The translations under genes and the position numbers were made by a program. The notes beneath the pieces are model-generated. The model was not told the origin of the DNA and ran no database searches. It saw nothing but the letters and a program-made list of their open reading frames with translations. A stretch of 64,000 nt of DNA from Neocallimastix lanati (nom. inval.) (lineage: Eukaryota > Neocallimastigomycota > Neocallimastigomycetes > Neocallimastigales > Neocallimastigaceae), in the NCBI GenBank assembly GCA_016946835.1, contig JACVTC010000046.1, positions 62,001-126,000 on the forward strand, read 5' to 3'. Position 1 is the first letter of the stretch. Each line of letters begins with the position of its first letter. Below are positions 22,135 to 35,188 of this stretch, piece after piece.

Positions 22135-24110
22135 GATAAGAAACGAAATATTTAATTAATAATTAATATAAATAAAGTTAATAAGAAAAGTAAGAAATAA
22201 ATATATTATAAATATTAAATAGTTAAATAATTTTATAAATAATTGTTTATAAACATAACTTTAAAATGAAGAATTAGTATAAATAGTTATTAGAAATAAT
22301 ACTTTAATAAATGTTCCTAATTATCCAGTAAAATTAGTATATAATATTTTAATAAAATTAGAATTAATATTGATTAATTTTATATTTTGATTATTAGAAT
22401 TAATATTGATTAATTTTATATTTTGATTATTAGAATTAATATTGATTAATTTTATATTTTGATTATTAGAATTATGTTATAAAAGAATTGTATTAAAGGT
22501 TTACTAATTACCTATAAATATTAGAATATTAACAAAACAATATTTTATTTAAAAATGAATTAAATATTTTTATTTAAGTGTTATTATTTAAATATATAAA
22601 GACTTGTTATGGACAAGTATAAAAATCATAATCGTTATGAAATGGGAAACAAGATAAAATCCTATTTCATATCAAATGACAAACGATTCTATTATCTTAA
22701 TTTGAAGTTATTACTTCAAAAGTGATAATAGATGTATCAAGTTTGATATAAATTTAATATAAATGAATTTGTTTTATTATTATTAATAATTAAGTTATTA
22801 TTATTCTAGCTTAACACTGAATTGTTATTAATTTTTCAAAATTATACATTTCTTTTGTGTTTAGAATTAATTTTTATTATTATATTTATTAATTTTTATT
22901 ATTATTTATTAATTTTTATTATTATTTATTAATTTTTATTATTATTTATTAATTTTTATTATTATTTATTAATTTTTATTATTATTTATTAATTTTTATT
23001 ATTATTTATTAATATAATATTTGGTTATTATTTTTTTATTACATTTCTAATAACAACGAGAAATTAATTTTATAAAATATTTACAAGTATTTATATTTTT
23101 ACAATAATTTAAAGTATTTACAATTTTTAATAATAAAACAATTAAGAATAATTATATTTATAAAAATAAACAATAAAATAAACAAATAAACAATTAATAC
23201 AAGAATTATTATAAACAAAGAATTCAAAATAATAAAAAAGAGAAAATTGTTTACAAACTATTTACTTTTAATTAAAAAGAGAAATTAATTAACATTAGTA
23301 TTTTATTATTTTAAAAATTAAAATAGAATTAAAGTATAATTTCGAGTTTTAGAATTTAATTAAAATAAATTTTTTTTATTATGATTTTAATTTCAAATTT
23401 TAATTTATTAATTTGTTGTTGAATAGGTTAGATATTATGTTAAGTTGATACTTAGATTAAAGGGTAAACTTGGTTGGAAGCCTTTAATCTAATAACCTTT
23501 TGATATTATTTTATTTTATAAATTGATTTATTCAAATATAAAATATTATTTTATTATTAAACTTTTAATTAACTATATTTTTATTTAATATGTTTTATTA
23601 TAAAGTTATTAGATTATTTATAAATAATAATCTTACAAAGATTTAAAAAAGAATATTTTTTAGTTCTTTTATATTTTTGAAAAACAATATAAAATATTTA
23701 ATAATATATTTTAATAAATACTAATTTAAAGATAACAATATAAAATATAATTTTAATATATAAAGTAATAGAATAATACATATATAATATAAGATAATAG
23801 AAATATATAAAATAATATAATTAATAAAAAAAACAATTTTATAAATAATATTCAACTATATTAATTAATATAAAAAGGGATAATATTAATTAATATGTAA
23901 TATAATATTAATCAATTAATATATTAGGGGTTCAATAATGTATAAAAGGGATAATATTAATTAATATGTAATACAATATTAATTTGGTTATGAACGGTAC
24001 AAGGATTTAAGGAGTACAAATTATATTTATAATTAAATTGTTATTTTTTGTAGTATTAAATATAAATTAATTTGTATCAAATCCTTGACATATTATTCAA
24101 ACTTTCTAAT
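22135..24110 (+). repeat. Probable 3' LTR and AT-rich flank with tandem repeats
   Basis: It opens TGATAAGAAA after a polypurine tract; its right end is not defined. It contains a 36-bp unit repeated about three times (22356-22475) and a 20-bp unit (ATTAATTTTTATTATTATTT) repeated about six times (22887-23013). There are two adjacent strong hairpins at 22631-22687 (ATCGTT/AACGAT outer stem) and 22689-22731 (CTATTATC and TTTGAAGT stems). A 12-bp hairpin lies at 23452-23492 (TTAGATTAAAGG). No coding sequence was seen. Confidence 0.45.
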
Positions 24111-24144
24111 AATTTTATGCGTAAGAATTCCAATCTGTATCACA

Positions 24145-24710
24145 AAGGAAGCCGTTCCAGGTTTTATCCTGGCTGTTAAGGCGTAAGCTTTGAGAGCATA
24201 AGGTTCCTGGTTCGACCCCTCCCTATGCCTGTAACGTTTTTTCCATTGGTTTTTAGTTACTAGGTTGGTAAGGTTTTCAGGTAAGTATTATACCCATTTG
24301 ATACCCCTATATCTCTAATTCAATTTTCATCGATTTACACTTCTTGCAGGTCTTAGAGGGTTGAGTGTGTATGGCAAGTTTCTTAAGAGGAGATACCCAA
24401 CATATGGTGACATATGAAAAATTTAATTATCCTTACTTATAGGTATGTTATGGAGTGGTTGTCATGTGATCCCTGGGCTTGTGGCTGCAAGACCCAATTG
24501 TAAGATTATCGTACAATGACTAGCAGTAATTATACTTGGGTAAGGAGCGCCAATGCAGAGTAACTGTAAGGCAGTCCAGCAGGGACGGGACTACCTACTA
24601 AGTAGGAAGTTAGATAAGGGCTCTAGTAATAAACCATTGTGTGTCTACAGATGTGCAGCTGAGGAGAAATCCTGCTACGGTCGTTAAAAAAAAAAAAAAA
24701 AAAAAAAAAA
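24145..24710 (+). mobile_element. tRNA-headed SINE with poly(A) tail (type 1)
   Basis: This is a GC-richer island in A/T DNA. The head has a tRNA-like A box (TGGCTGTTAAGGCG, Ser/Leu style) and B box (CTGGTTCGACCCC). A non-coding body of about 450 bp follows, ending in an A tract at 24686-24710. It has no ORF of significance. The head segment CATAAG..TTCCTGG..TCGACCCCTC is clearly related to the head of the repeat at 27609. It seems to have landed in the LTR of the copia relic on its right. The 5' limit and target duplication are not clear. Confidence 0.7.
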
Positions 24711-24838
24711 TTTGAACAAAGAATAAAATAGTGTATTTCAAATAAAACGAAATTAATATAAAAACAATGAAATAACTTAATTAATAAAATTTTAAGCATA
24801 TTTAATAAACTTCATATTTTAACATTCTCCCTCTGACC
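24711..24838 (-). repeat. LTR start and polypurine tract of a copia relic
   Basis: On the minus strand TCAGAGGGAGAA (24827-24838) is followed by TGTTAAAATATG at 24824, the pattern of a polypurine tract and LTR start. About 110 bp of LTR remain before the SINE poly(A). Confidence 0.55.
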
Positions 24839-25135
24839 AGAATGGTTTCTTATCAAATATTTGATCTGTAAAAAGGAAATTAATTTTTGGTTCATTAAAA
24901 TCTTTTGTTAGTGGGTCCGTCAACATATTTTCATTCTTAATTTATTCTAGAGTAACTTTTTTTCGCTTTTTATATTATCTTTATTAAAATGAAATTTTAT
25001 ATCTATATGGCTTAATCTATTGTTGTGCTCTCCAGTTTTCAATAGTAGTTTTTTACTTTCTAAATTACCCGTAAAAATTTTTTATTTGTTTATTGTAGTT
25101 AAAAAGTTCGCTTAAAATATTTTTTAGGTTTAATG

Positions 25136-25172
<37 letters not shown>

Positions 25173-26449
25173 CATTCTGACATTGCAATATATTTTGTTT
25201 CAGCAGTTGAAGTGGCGAGCTACTGATTACTTTTTAGATTACCAAGATATGAGATCACTTTCCATTAGTACTCTATATCCAGAAGTAGATTTTCCGTCTT
25301 TTTTTGGTCACTTGTAGAGTCGGGGTCGTCACTATAAACTATTAATTCCCCCTGTCCTTTATATGTAATTTTATAATTTGTTGTTAAATTAAGATATTTA
25401 AGAATATTTATTACTTTTTTTTTCAATCCACTAAAGTACGATGCTCAGCACATCTTGATACCTTACTAACATAAAATGAAACGTCTGACCTAGTACATCT
25501 AGAAAGGTGGATTAGTGATTCTACTGCGCTTTTGTAAGTTGTCCTATAGAAAGGTTTATTATTATTATTATTATTATTATTTTCGATAATTGAATAGTTG
25601 CTATAGTACATGTCTTATTCAATTTTCTTATATATTTGAATTTTAAATTTTCTTAAATATTATTAATAAATTATGTCTGATTAATTGAATAAAGGAAATT
25701 GTTTTTATTTCAATCCTAAATTCCTAGCATGTATTTTAATATTTTAAATGATTTCTTTATTTATATTATAATGTTTTTGATATACTTAATCAATTTCAGT
25801 TATTAATAAATCGTCTATGTATGTGTCATTTATAAATACCATAAATCTTTCCACCATTTTCTCAAAAATACAAGGTTCCGAAATTAATTGAATGACGTTG
25901 TTATTTTTAAGAAAGCTAGAAAAAAGGTTAAATTCCACTGAAGGCCATATTGTTTAAGTCCATAAAGAACTTTATACAGAAGACAGTAACCTTTTCCAAA
26001 ATTTTATCTCCAGGAGGTATATTTATATATATTTCTTTATCAAGAGGAGCGTTTAGGAAAGCAGCTTTTTATATCAAGTTGCTTAATGTTTCGATGAAAT
26101 ATGGAGGTAATAGTAATAATTAATTTTATACTCTCAAAATTTTAAGTAGGGAAAAAAAAGTTAATTCAAAATCTATACCCTTTTTCTGAGTGAACCTACG
26201 AACTTCATTTTGAGCTTTGTAATTGAAATATTTCCAAATATCTTTTTTAATATTAAATATCCATTTAATGGAAGTCGGAGTTTTTCCATTAAGTAGGTCA
26301 TCGTCTTACTATCATAGAAATTATTAAGTTCAGAATTAATCGAATTTATCCAAAATTCTTTTGATTTGCAATTGCTTATCTATATGAGAGTGGAGTATCA
26401 ATAGTAATATTTTTAACAGAGGATTCAATATTGTCTAATTTTATCTTCT

Positions 26450-26483
<34 letters not shown>

Positions 26484-26760
26484 TATATTCTTCAGAAAGC
26501 ATATATTCTGGTCTTTTAGTTGATTCTTTAAACTTAAATTTAAATTTCTTAGTTGATGAGTCTTTAATATTCTTCAATTTATGTTTAAGAGGAATTAAGC
26601 TTAAGAATTGTTTACTGTTTAGGGTTCTCCTTTTTGAGTTAGATTCTTCAGTTGAAGAGACTTTTCTTTTAATTGATTTTTTATTAGCTGAAGCATCATC
26701 CATTAAAAAGGAATTATCCTTAACAGAATTATTATTATCATTATTAAATATATTGATTGA
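24839..26760 (-). pseudogene. Decayed Ty1/copia Pol (RT and RNase H)
   Basis: Copia motifs are readable on the minus strand in several frames. They are a linker ORF (26479-26703), LYKVLYGLKQ and YIDDLLITE of reverse transcriptase (about 25800-26000), and YKSAVESLIHLSRCTRSDV (25423-25611 ORF). RNase H follows with STSGYRVL, ISW and STAETKYIAMSE (about 25180-25290), then SHIDIKFHFNKDNI and a DPLTK-like end (near 24910-25000). Stops, frameshifts and T tracts (25139-25168, 26452-26480) break it. Gag and integrase are not recognisable here. Confidence 0.85.
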
Positions 26761-27085
26761 TTGAAGATCAGATACAATTATTCTTTGAAATCAATAATTT
26801 TTCTTTTATTTTTAAAGGTATAATTTATTTCAACTAATTATTTGGAGATTTATATATTCAATAATTTCCTTAAGTGCATATATACATGCATAATTTTATT
26901 TATAATTGTTTCTTAAAAAGTCTAATAGAATTTTCAGCTTTAAATTATTATATAATTTTTCAGAGTGGGATAGAATTTATATTACATTATTATTTTAACT
27001 TATATATAAATCGGCTGGAAATGTTATAGAATGATAATTTCTTTTATCAAAAAATTTATTTAATTTATATAATTAAATTTATTAA

Positions 27086-27164
<79 letters not shown>

Positions 27165-27232
27165 TTTATTATTAAAATTATTTTTTTTTATTAATATCTA
27201 TTTAATACATTTTGTATAAATTTTAAACATAG

Positions 27233-27270
<38 letters not shown>

Positions 27271-27608
27271 TAAGTATATTACTAAGTATTATCTAATTTT
27301 TACGTTTTATTGTAACATTTTTTTTTTAAAATATTATTTTTTCATTCTTATTATATTTATTACATATTTTTGAATTATATTTATAAACAACAAATTGAAC
27401 TATTAATAATTAATAATTAATTAAACAATTAAAAATTAAATAAATATTTTTTGTTCATATTTTTATTATTTTAATTATTATATAATTTTTATATTATTTT
27501 TATATTATTTAAAATATTTAATATTTTTATAATTTAATGTGATTATAATTTAATATTTCATTAATTGATTATTTAATTATTTTCAATTTTTAAATTAAAT
27601 TTTTTATT
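26761..27608. other. AT-rich intergenic stretch, no gene seen
   Basis: It contains an A tract of about 46 running into a TA microsatellite (27088-27160) and an ATT microsatellite (27234-27269). No protein similarity or structure was recognised. Confidence 0.6.
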
Positions 27609-28027
27609 AAAGGTAGTCTTTCTAGTTTTATCTTAGTGGTTAGTACTCGAGGCTAACACACATAAGCTTTCTGGATCAACCCCTCTTGAATTTATATAGG
27701 ATAATTTTCATCCTCCCAGGTTTTTTTTTTTTCTTCCCTGTAAATGAAGTTAGTGTTTGCTCGCCATTGTAAGTTTTTCCGTTGTTAGATTACATGATTT
27801 GCTAAGTGTGGTGAGCGCTTGATCTGTGTAGGATTAGTGTAATTGTTCCTCCCTCGATGATGATTAAAGAAATTACTGAATAGAATTGTATAAAGCGGAT
27901 TATAGTAAATGTCTTTCATATTAGCCATGCGTAGAGAGAAATTCGCGTCTACACCAAAATGGTTTGATACATTTAAAGGAGAGACTGGTGTTAATCCCAA
28001 TCTGGAATAAAAAATAAAAAAAAAAAA
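27609..28027 (+). mobile_element. tRNA-headed SINE with poly(A) tail (type 2, copy A)
   Basis: The head has an A box TTAGTGGTTAGTACTCG and a B box TCTGGATCAACCCC. A body of about 330 bp contains GTTAGTGTTTGCTCGCC and TATAAAGCGG, and the element ends GTTAATCCC..TCTGGAAT plus an A-rich tail. The whole unit is alignable to 39025-39509 in the opposite orientation. The short ORF 27785-28033 on the other strand is incidental. It has no coding capacity, so it would depend on a LINE for mobility. Confidence 0.8.
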
Positions 28028-28429
28028 ATTCAAATATATTTATATTAATTCATTATAATTACATTAAGTAAATTATATTAAGCTCTGTATCTCTTAAACT
28101 CAAAAACTAATGATATAAAATGAAATATTCAAACCTTAATTAATATAAAATTAGTTTTTATTATTCAAACATAAATTAATGTCATAAATCAAATTTAAAT
28201 CTAATGATTTTATAACAGTTTTCAATATGTGGCTTGATTTCTATATATTAATTATATTTATAATTAATATTATTTTATAGCATAAATCGAATGTGGTTCA
28301 TTTCGCCGATTTTTATAATACAAATTTTCAATACGCCATTTATTTTTAATGGCTTGTAAAATTTTTTGTTAACGCCATAAAAAATTTTAATAAAATTATA
28401 TGTAAAAAAATAAATGTATAAATAAATAA
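28028..28429. other. AT-rich stretch with MITE-like end motifs, no gene
   Basis: It contains CATTTCGCCGATT, AATACGCCAT and ACGCCATAAA motifs (28295-28390) resembling the terminal repeats of the insertion at 54365-54734. No ORF was seen. Confidence 0.35.
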
Positions 28430-28660
28430 ACAAATAAATAAATAAATAAATAAAGAATGTAATAAGTATATAAAATAAAAATAAATAGTAGAATATGAAT
28501 ATAAAGTACAGATTGAATAAAATAAAATAAAATAAAATAAAATAAAATAAATAGTAGAATATAAATATAAGTACAGATTGAATAAAATAAAATAAAATAA
28601 ATAGTAGAATATGAATATAAAATACAGATTGAATAAAATAAAATAAAATAAATATCTAAT
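28430..28660 (-). repeat. Left arm of a large inverted minisatellite
   Basis: AAAAT arrays are separated by an AAATAGTAGAATAT..AGTACAGATTGAAT spacer, repeated three times. This is the reverse complement of the units in 28950-29800. The outer ends (AGAATGTAATAAGTATA) also match the far end of the right arm inverted. Confidence 0.85.
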
Positions 28661-28899
28661 ATTTTTTTTTATTAAAGAATATTACAGACCAATATTTTAG
28701 AAATGAAAATTTTTTACATTTTTATTGTATTCAATTGATGATGTAATTTAATATATAAAACAATATTATTGATTGTTAATAATCTCATTAAATATAAATG
28801 ATTTTTTTGCTTTCTAACATATATAATTAAATAAAACATTTTATTTTTAAAAATAAATTGTCTTTAAGATTCTTTATAAAAAATAATGATAAATATTTA

Positions 28900-29818
28900 C
28901 TTTACTTTATTTTATATACTTGTACTTTTATATTATTACATTCAATATTTATTTAATTTTATTTTATTTTATTTTATTTTATTTTATTTTATTTTATTTT
29001 ATTTTATTTTATTTTATTTTATTTTATTTTATTTTATTTTATTTTATTTTATTTTATTTTATTTTATTTTATTTTATTTTATTTTATTTTATTTTATTTT
29101 ATTTTATTCAATCTGTACTTTATTTTTAATATTCTACTATTTATTTTATTTTATTTTATTTTATTTTATTTTATTTTATTTTATTTTATTTTATTTTATT
29201 TTATTTTATTTTATTTTATTTTATTTTATTTTATTAAATCTGTACTTAATATTTATATTTCTACTATTTATTTTATTTTATTTTATTTTATTTTATTTTA
29301 TTTTATTTTATTTTATTTTATTTTATTTTATTTTATTCAATCTGTACTTTATTTTTAATATTCTACTATTTATTTTATTTTATTTTATTTTATTTTATTT
29401 TATTTTATTAAATCTGTACTTAATATTTATATTTCTACTATTTATTTTATTTTATTTTATTTTATTTTATTTTATTTTATTAAATCTGTACTTAATATTT
29501 ATATTTCTACTATTTATTTTATTTTATTTTATTTTATTTTATTTTATTTTATTTTATTTTATTTTATTTTATTTTATTTTATTAAATCTGTACTTAATAT
29601 TTATATTTCTACTATTTATTTTATTTTATTTTATTTTATTTTATTTTATTTTATTAAATCTGTACTTAATATTTATATTTCTACTATTTATTTTATTTTA
29701 TTTTATTTTATTTTATTTTATTTTATTAAATCTGTACTTAATATTTATTTTATTTTATTTTATTTTATTTTATTTTATTTTGTATACTTGTACTTACTAT
29801 TGCATTCTTTATTTATTT
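28900..29818 (+). repeat. Right arm of inverted minisatellite, TTTTA arrays
   Basis: There are about nine blocks of TTTTA repeats of varying length, separated by a core of about 37 bp (AATCTGTACTT..TTCTACTATTTA). The core has two variants (TTCAATCTG with TTTTTAATATTC, and TTAAATCTG with ATATTTATATTTC). The 317-codon ORF across it encodes only Phe/Ile/Leu/Tyr repeats and is an artefact. A 240-bp spacer separates it from the left arm. Confidence 0.9.
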
Positions 29819-30049
29819 TTTTTTTTTACAAATAATTGAAAAACTAATTTTTCAAAATTAGTATTTAGAATAATATTGGATAATTAATATAATAATTTTA
29901 ATTATATAATTAAAAATATTTATAAAAATATAGAAATGGAAAAAAATCTTATTATTGAATATAAGTGAGTCTAACAAAGGAAAAAAATAAATTATTATTA
30001 ATAAAAAATTAAAATTTAATTTTTCATATATAATAAAAGATAATTCAAA

Positions 30050-30830
30050 AGTTTATGTACAGAAATAAATATAAATCTTTTATTATTTTAAATGATAAGA
30101 AAGAAATCTTAAAATATGATAGTTCACATAATCATCCTGAAAAAAAATACGATGTATCTCTATCTACAATGAAACATAAAATTAAAGATGGAATTGAAAA
30201 AGTTCAATTCCTTATGGTATAAAAATAAAACCCATATATAATAAAATTTCTAAAGAAATGAGATTTATATGTCCAGAATATAATTCAATTAAATCCCAAA
30301 TATCAAGAAATTTAAATAAAAACTACCATCCAAGGTAACAACATTTACTGAAATTCCTAATGAATCTAAATATTATAAAACAAAGTGAGGTGAAAATTTT
30401 ATGATATTCAAAAAATATTAATTTAATAATTTTTCAATCTCCTTTTCAAGTAAAATTATTTAGAGAATATAATGGTGATATATTTGTTGATGGTACTTTT
30501 TTTATTGCCCTTAAATTTAGTTATCAAATATTTATTACAAGAACTTACGCTAAAGAATTAGATAGTTTTTACACTACTTCTTTTGCAATATTACAAAATA
30601 AAGAACAAGAAACATATAAAATATTTAAAAAATTAAAAAAAAATGCTAATACATGTAACAATAATATTATAATTGCATAATCAATAGTTATTTAAATAAT
30701 TTATTTCCAGCAATACCATCTTATTATAAATTAATAGATAAATTAAATGAACTTGAACATTTACCATATTATGATTATCAAAGAAAAATAAGAGGAATTT
30801 AGAAAATAAAAAAAAGAGCAATAAATAAAT
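30050..30830 (+). pseudogene. Relic MULE/FLYWCH-type transposase
   Basis: Frames broken by stops still show a Mutator-like transposase: SHNHP near the zinc-binding region, then FVDGTFF followed by YQIFITRTYAKEL and SFYTTSFAILQNKEQETY (about 30480-30610). VDGTF holds the first catalytic Asp of the MULE DDE core. A later segment (LIDKLNELEHLPYYDYQ) is still readable. Several TAA codons and frameshifts make it inactive. Terminal inverted repeats were not found. Confidence 0.7.
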
Positions 30831-32998
30831 AATGAAATCAGTGTCTTAATTGAACGCTACAAAAATATTGAAACCAAGTTAATTGATACTAAATGTGATA
30901 GAAATAATACTATTAATTTGTGGTTGATTGTTTAACTGATTTAATTAATATAATATAAATATTATTTTATAATAAATAATTAAAAAATGAGGAATAACCA
31001 AACGAAATAATCAGAATTCTGTCATTCAAAAATTTAATTTATAAAGCTTATTAAATTTACACAATTTAAATAAATATTCAAATACATCTCTATAATTAAT
31101 AATTTTATCATTATAATTATTATTTTTTTTAATAACATTTAAATAAAAGAATTATTATTAATAATATTTATATTTTTAATAACATTTATATTTTTATATA
31201 ATTTTTTTATTAATAGCATTTAAATAAAAGAATTAAAATCATAAAATCTAACCATTATATGACTTATTTAATTATTCACTTAATAATTAATTTAAAAATT
31301 GAAATAACAAAATAATACAATAAAATAATATTATGTAGTATAATATAGCTATAGCCACAAATTTATATATATCACGTGAAAAATGGCGTAATGCAACTTC
31401 CCCCATAAATCAATGTTTTAATTATATTCTTATTATTTTATATTTATATTTATATAGTTATTAAATATTTTCATAAATAATAATTATTAATAGTTTATTC
31501 TAATCACAAGAACAATTAATTAAATAGTTAATTATAACTAAATAACATAAAAATAAAGCATTTCTCGGAATTAAGAGAAGTCGCTGTTATGAAGTTGTTT
31601 TATTAAGTCTAGTTAAAATTAAAAGTTATATTATGTTTAGTAATGTTTAGTTAGTTTGTAATTAAAAATATAAGAAAGTTGTTAAATAGTCTTTTTTAAT
31701 TATATGTAGATTTTATATAAAATTAAATAAATAAATAAATAAATAAATAATAAATTAATAAATTTAATAAATAAATCCCAACAAAAGTTCGACTTTTGAG
31801 TTGTATATCACTAAATAATTGAAAATTTTTACACAAAAGAAAATTATATATACTGTAAATATTATATATATATTATTATTGTTAAAATATGTGAATTTAT
31901 ATATTAAATGAATCTAGAATAATGATAATATATATTATTATTGTTAAAATATGTGAATTTATGTATTAAATGAATCTAGAATAATGATAATATAAATTAA
32001 TATAAACATAATATAATGTAATTAATTAATGGTAATACAATAGAACAAGCCACATTTTTAGTATAAATCCATGTAAATTTCATTATATTGAACACAACTA
32101 TTTATATTTACTCATAAATAACCTTATTAATAAAGCTTCATATTCAATAACAATTATTATTATATATACATTATACATTATAATATAAATAATATTAATT
32201 AAATGGTGTTTATATTATGTGTGAGGCATATCGAAAATTGTCATTTCGGAAAGTCGCATTTCACAAATTTATTTTAAAAGTTAATAAATAAATATATTTA
32301 TAATAAATAAATAAATTTAATTTTTTTTAAAAAATATATATATATATTATATAATAATAAATATACATTAGAAGTTAATCATTATAAATAAAATGTTTTA
32401 TAATTTTTCAAAATATGCATATAATTAATAATAATTTTAAATATAAAAATAAATAAATATTAATTTTACATATGAAGTATTTCATAAAATCTTGAAATTT
32501 TAATAAAAATATTTTATTATTTAATAAAATTTAATAAAAATATTTTATTATTTAATAAATATTAATAAATATATTTAATAAAAGAAATATTTATAAATAA
32601 TCTAGTAAAAAAAAAAAAAAATTATTTTAATATATAGCTTAATAAAAATACTTTTAAAATTATTATTATTTTTTTTAATATTTAAATATTTATATATTTA
32701 AATTTTTTTTTTTTAATTATTATTATTATTAAATTTTATTTTATTATTATTATAATTATTATTTTTATTTATTGATTCAATAATCACTGAAAAGAATAAT
32801 AATTCTAAAATTATAAACTATTTTTTTTATTAAATAAATAAAAATATAATAAAATAACCAATATCTATTTAATTATTTATTATTTATAATCTTTTATTTA
32901 CTTAGATATTATTATAAATTTATTACTTATAATAAATTTTTTTATATTTCTTAATAACAAATTTATTATTTACTTATTTATTTTATTATTTATTTATC

Positions 32999-33029
<31 letters not shown>

Positions 33030-35188
33030 CTATCCCTTGTAGGTCTTGATCATATCATCCCCGCCACAACAGACAACTAATATCAGACAAACTTTATATC
33101 GGGTGTATTTATCTATTTATTAAAATTAAGCACCTTTGAGAAATGAAATTTATTGAAAAAAAATTTATATACAAATTTTCCAAAATGGTATTTTTCGAAT
33201 TGTACTTCCCCAATTAAATTAAACACATGAAACATTGAAAATTTTACACAATACAAAAATTATAAATATATGCATTATATATGCATTATAATATATTTAT
33301 ATAATACACATATTATTAATTCATTAATCCAATAACTACTATTTTTAGTTCAATTTAAAAATAATATTTAAATGATCAATTAATCTTTATGATATTATAT
33401 ATATATATAAAAAAAGATATATATAAAAAAAATAAAAATGAAAATGATAAATTTCAGTTTTTCTCTTAGAAAATTCTTTTTTTTTAGAAAATTCTATTAT
33501 AATAATTTTTTATCATTTTATATATTTAATTTTAATTTAATTAATTTTATAACTTTGTCTCAATATTTTCTAAAACTTTTTAGATCCAGTCTTTTTTCTA
33601 TTTGAATATTAAAATAAGATTTTAAAACATATATTTGTGATCTATACACCTTTAATACTTAATGAATCAACAGCAAACTGAGACTCTTAATATTTTAAAA
33701 TTAATTGAAATGTGATCAATTTCAATTTTAGATTTACTTTTTATTTTATTAATGACTTTCTTATTTTTCTAATACAGGAACATAAAATTATTATAAATCG
33801 TACATTGCATAATTCACTACGTTAATTTGTAATAAATAAATGTAATAGATTGTAAATATCTAGATGTGCCATATTTAACAATATTACATTAAATAATAAA
33901 TTATTGTAGTTACACAAATTATTAATAATATAACTTTAATTAAGACTTTATTTTTAACAAAATACAATTAATATTATTTATAATTAATTAATAGTATAAA
34001 TTTTTTTAAATGAATGAAAAAACAGTTATTTTTTTTTTTTGTTAGTATTTATGTTTCTATATTTTATATGATTTTTTCTATATTTTCTTCATTCATACTT
34101 CCTTCTTTCCATTATTTTCTCTCTACTTTTACTTTTACAATTCCTTTTTTTTTTATTGTTTTTTGGTTTTCATAATGATACATGTTCATTATTAACTATT
34201 TATTTATTTATTTAACTATTTAGTCTTTCATTAATTATTTATTAATTAGTATATCCTTCGATAAGACATTTTCTTTCTTTCTTTTTTTTTTTTTAATCCG
34301 TTTCTTTTTTATATTTGACTTTTTATTTCATAGATATTCTATATATTTATTTTATTAAATTTGAATTTATTAAATTATACATTTTATTTATTAATATTAA
34401 AAAAGAAAATATTAAATTATACATTTTTTTTTATTAATATTAAAAAGAACAAACTATAAATTTCAATTTATTTATTATCATAAAATATAATTTATTATGT
34501 GATAAAGTATGGTATATATCTTGTTTTCCATCTTTATCTAATATACTAAATAAAATTATTTATAAGAAAATAATTAAATTCATTCAATAGAAATAAATTT
34601 ATTTTATAACCTTTTATATTGAATTATATTGTATAATATTTACAATATATATTAATATATTTAGTTTTATATTCTTCAAAAGTTTTTTTTTATTTAATTC
34701 TTTGAATACTATTATTTTAATTTAAATAAAATTTAAAATTTTTAATTGAATAATTCAATTCAAAAGAATGTATAATATATTTTTAAATCCCAAATATTTT
34801 TTGTACAAATATATTTAAAATTTAATTTGAAGAATCTTATAATTATATCTAAATATTTTTAATATACTTTTTTTTTTTTTTAATATTCCATTAAATTTTT
34901 TAATATAAAAAAAATAAGATATATAAATAAAAAAAAACTCTGAAAGAAATAAAAACTCTGAAAGAAATAAAAACTCTAAAAAAAAAAAAAAAAATCTAAA
35001 CTCTAAAAAAAAATAACTCTGAAAAAAAAATTTTTTTAAAATACAAAAATAAAAAAAAATAATAAAAAGGTATTTTTTTTAAAAAAAGAATAAAAATAAA
35101 TTAAATAATACCATTATTATTGTATAAAATAATAAATAATTTTAACATACTCTTTTATTTATAAATAAAAAAGAAAATATAAAAAAAA
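30831..35188. other. AT-rich gene-poor stretch
   Basis: No gene was recognised. It contains a 62-bp tandem duplication (31867-31990, one mismatch seen), MITE-like motifs (31385-31402, 32220-32270), and a poly(A)-tailed minus-strand retroposed fragment at 33000-33105. There are also T/A tracts and repeated ACTCTGAAAGAAATAAAA units (34930-35030). Upstream of the esterase gene no promoter motif stands out from the A/T background. Confidence 0.5.
33000..33105 (-). mobile_element. Short retroposed fragment with poly(A), minus strand
   Basis: The + strand T tract (33000-33026) followed by a GC-richer 80 bp reads on the minus strand as a unique sequence ending GGGATAGTCT plus poly(A). The LINE copies in this window end CTAGTCT plus poly(A), so this may be a severely 5'-truncated LINE tail. 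The 9-mer TATTTATCT lies on both sides (32991-32999 and 33106-33114), a plausible target duplication in AT-rich DNA. Confidence 0.45.

Noticed and set aside
28886-29839. 317-codon open frame of Phe/Ile/Leu/Tyr repeats
   Set aside because: It is the translation of TTTTA arrays; no codon bias, domain or start context supports a gene.
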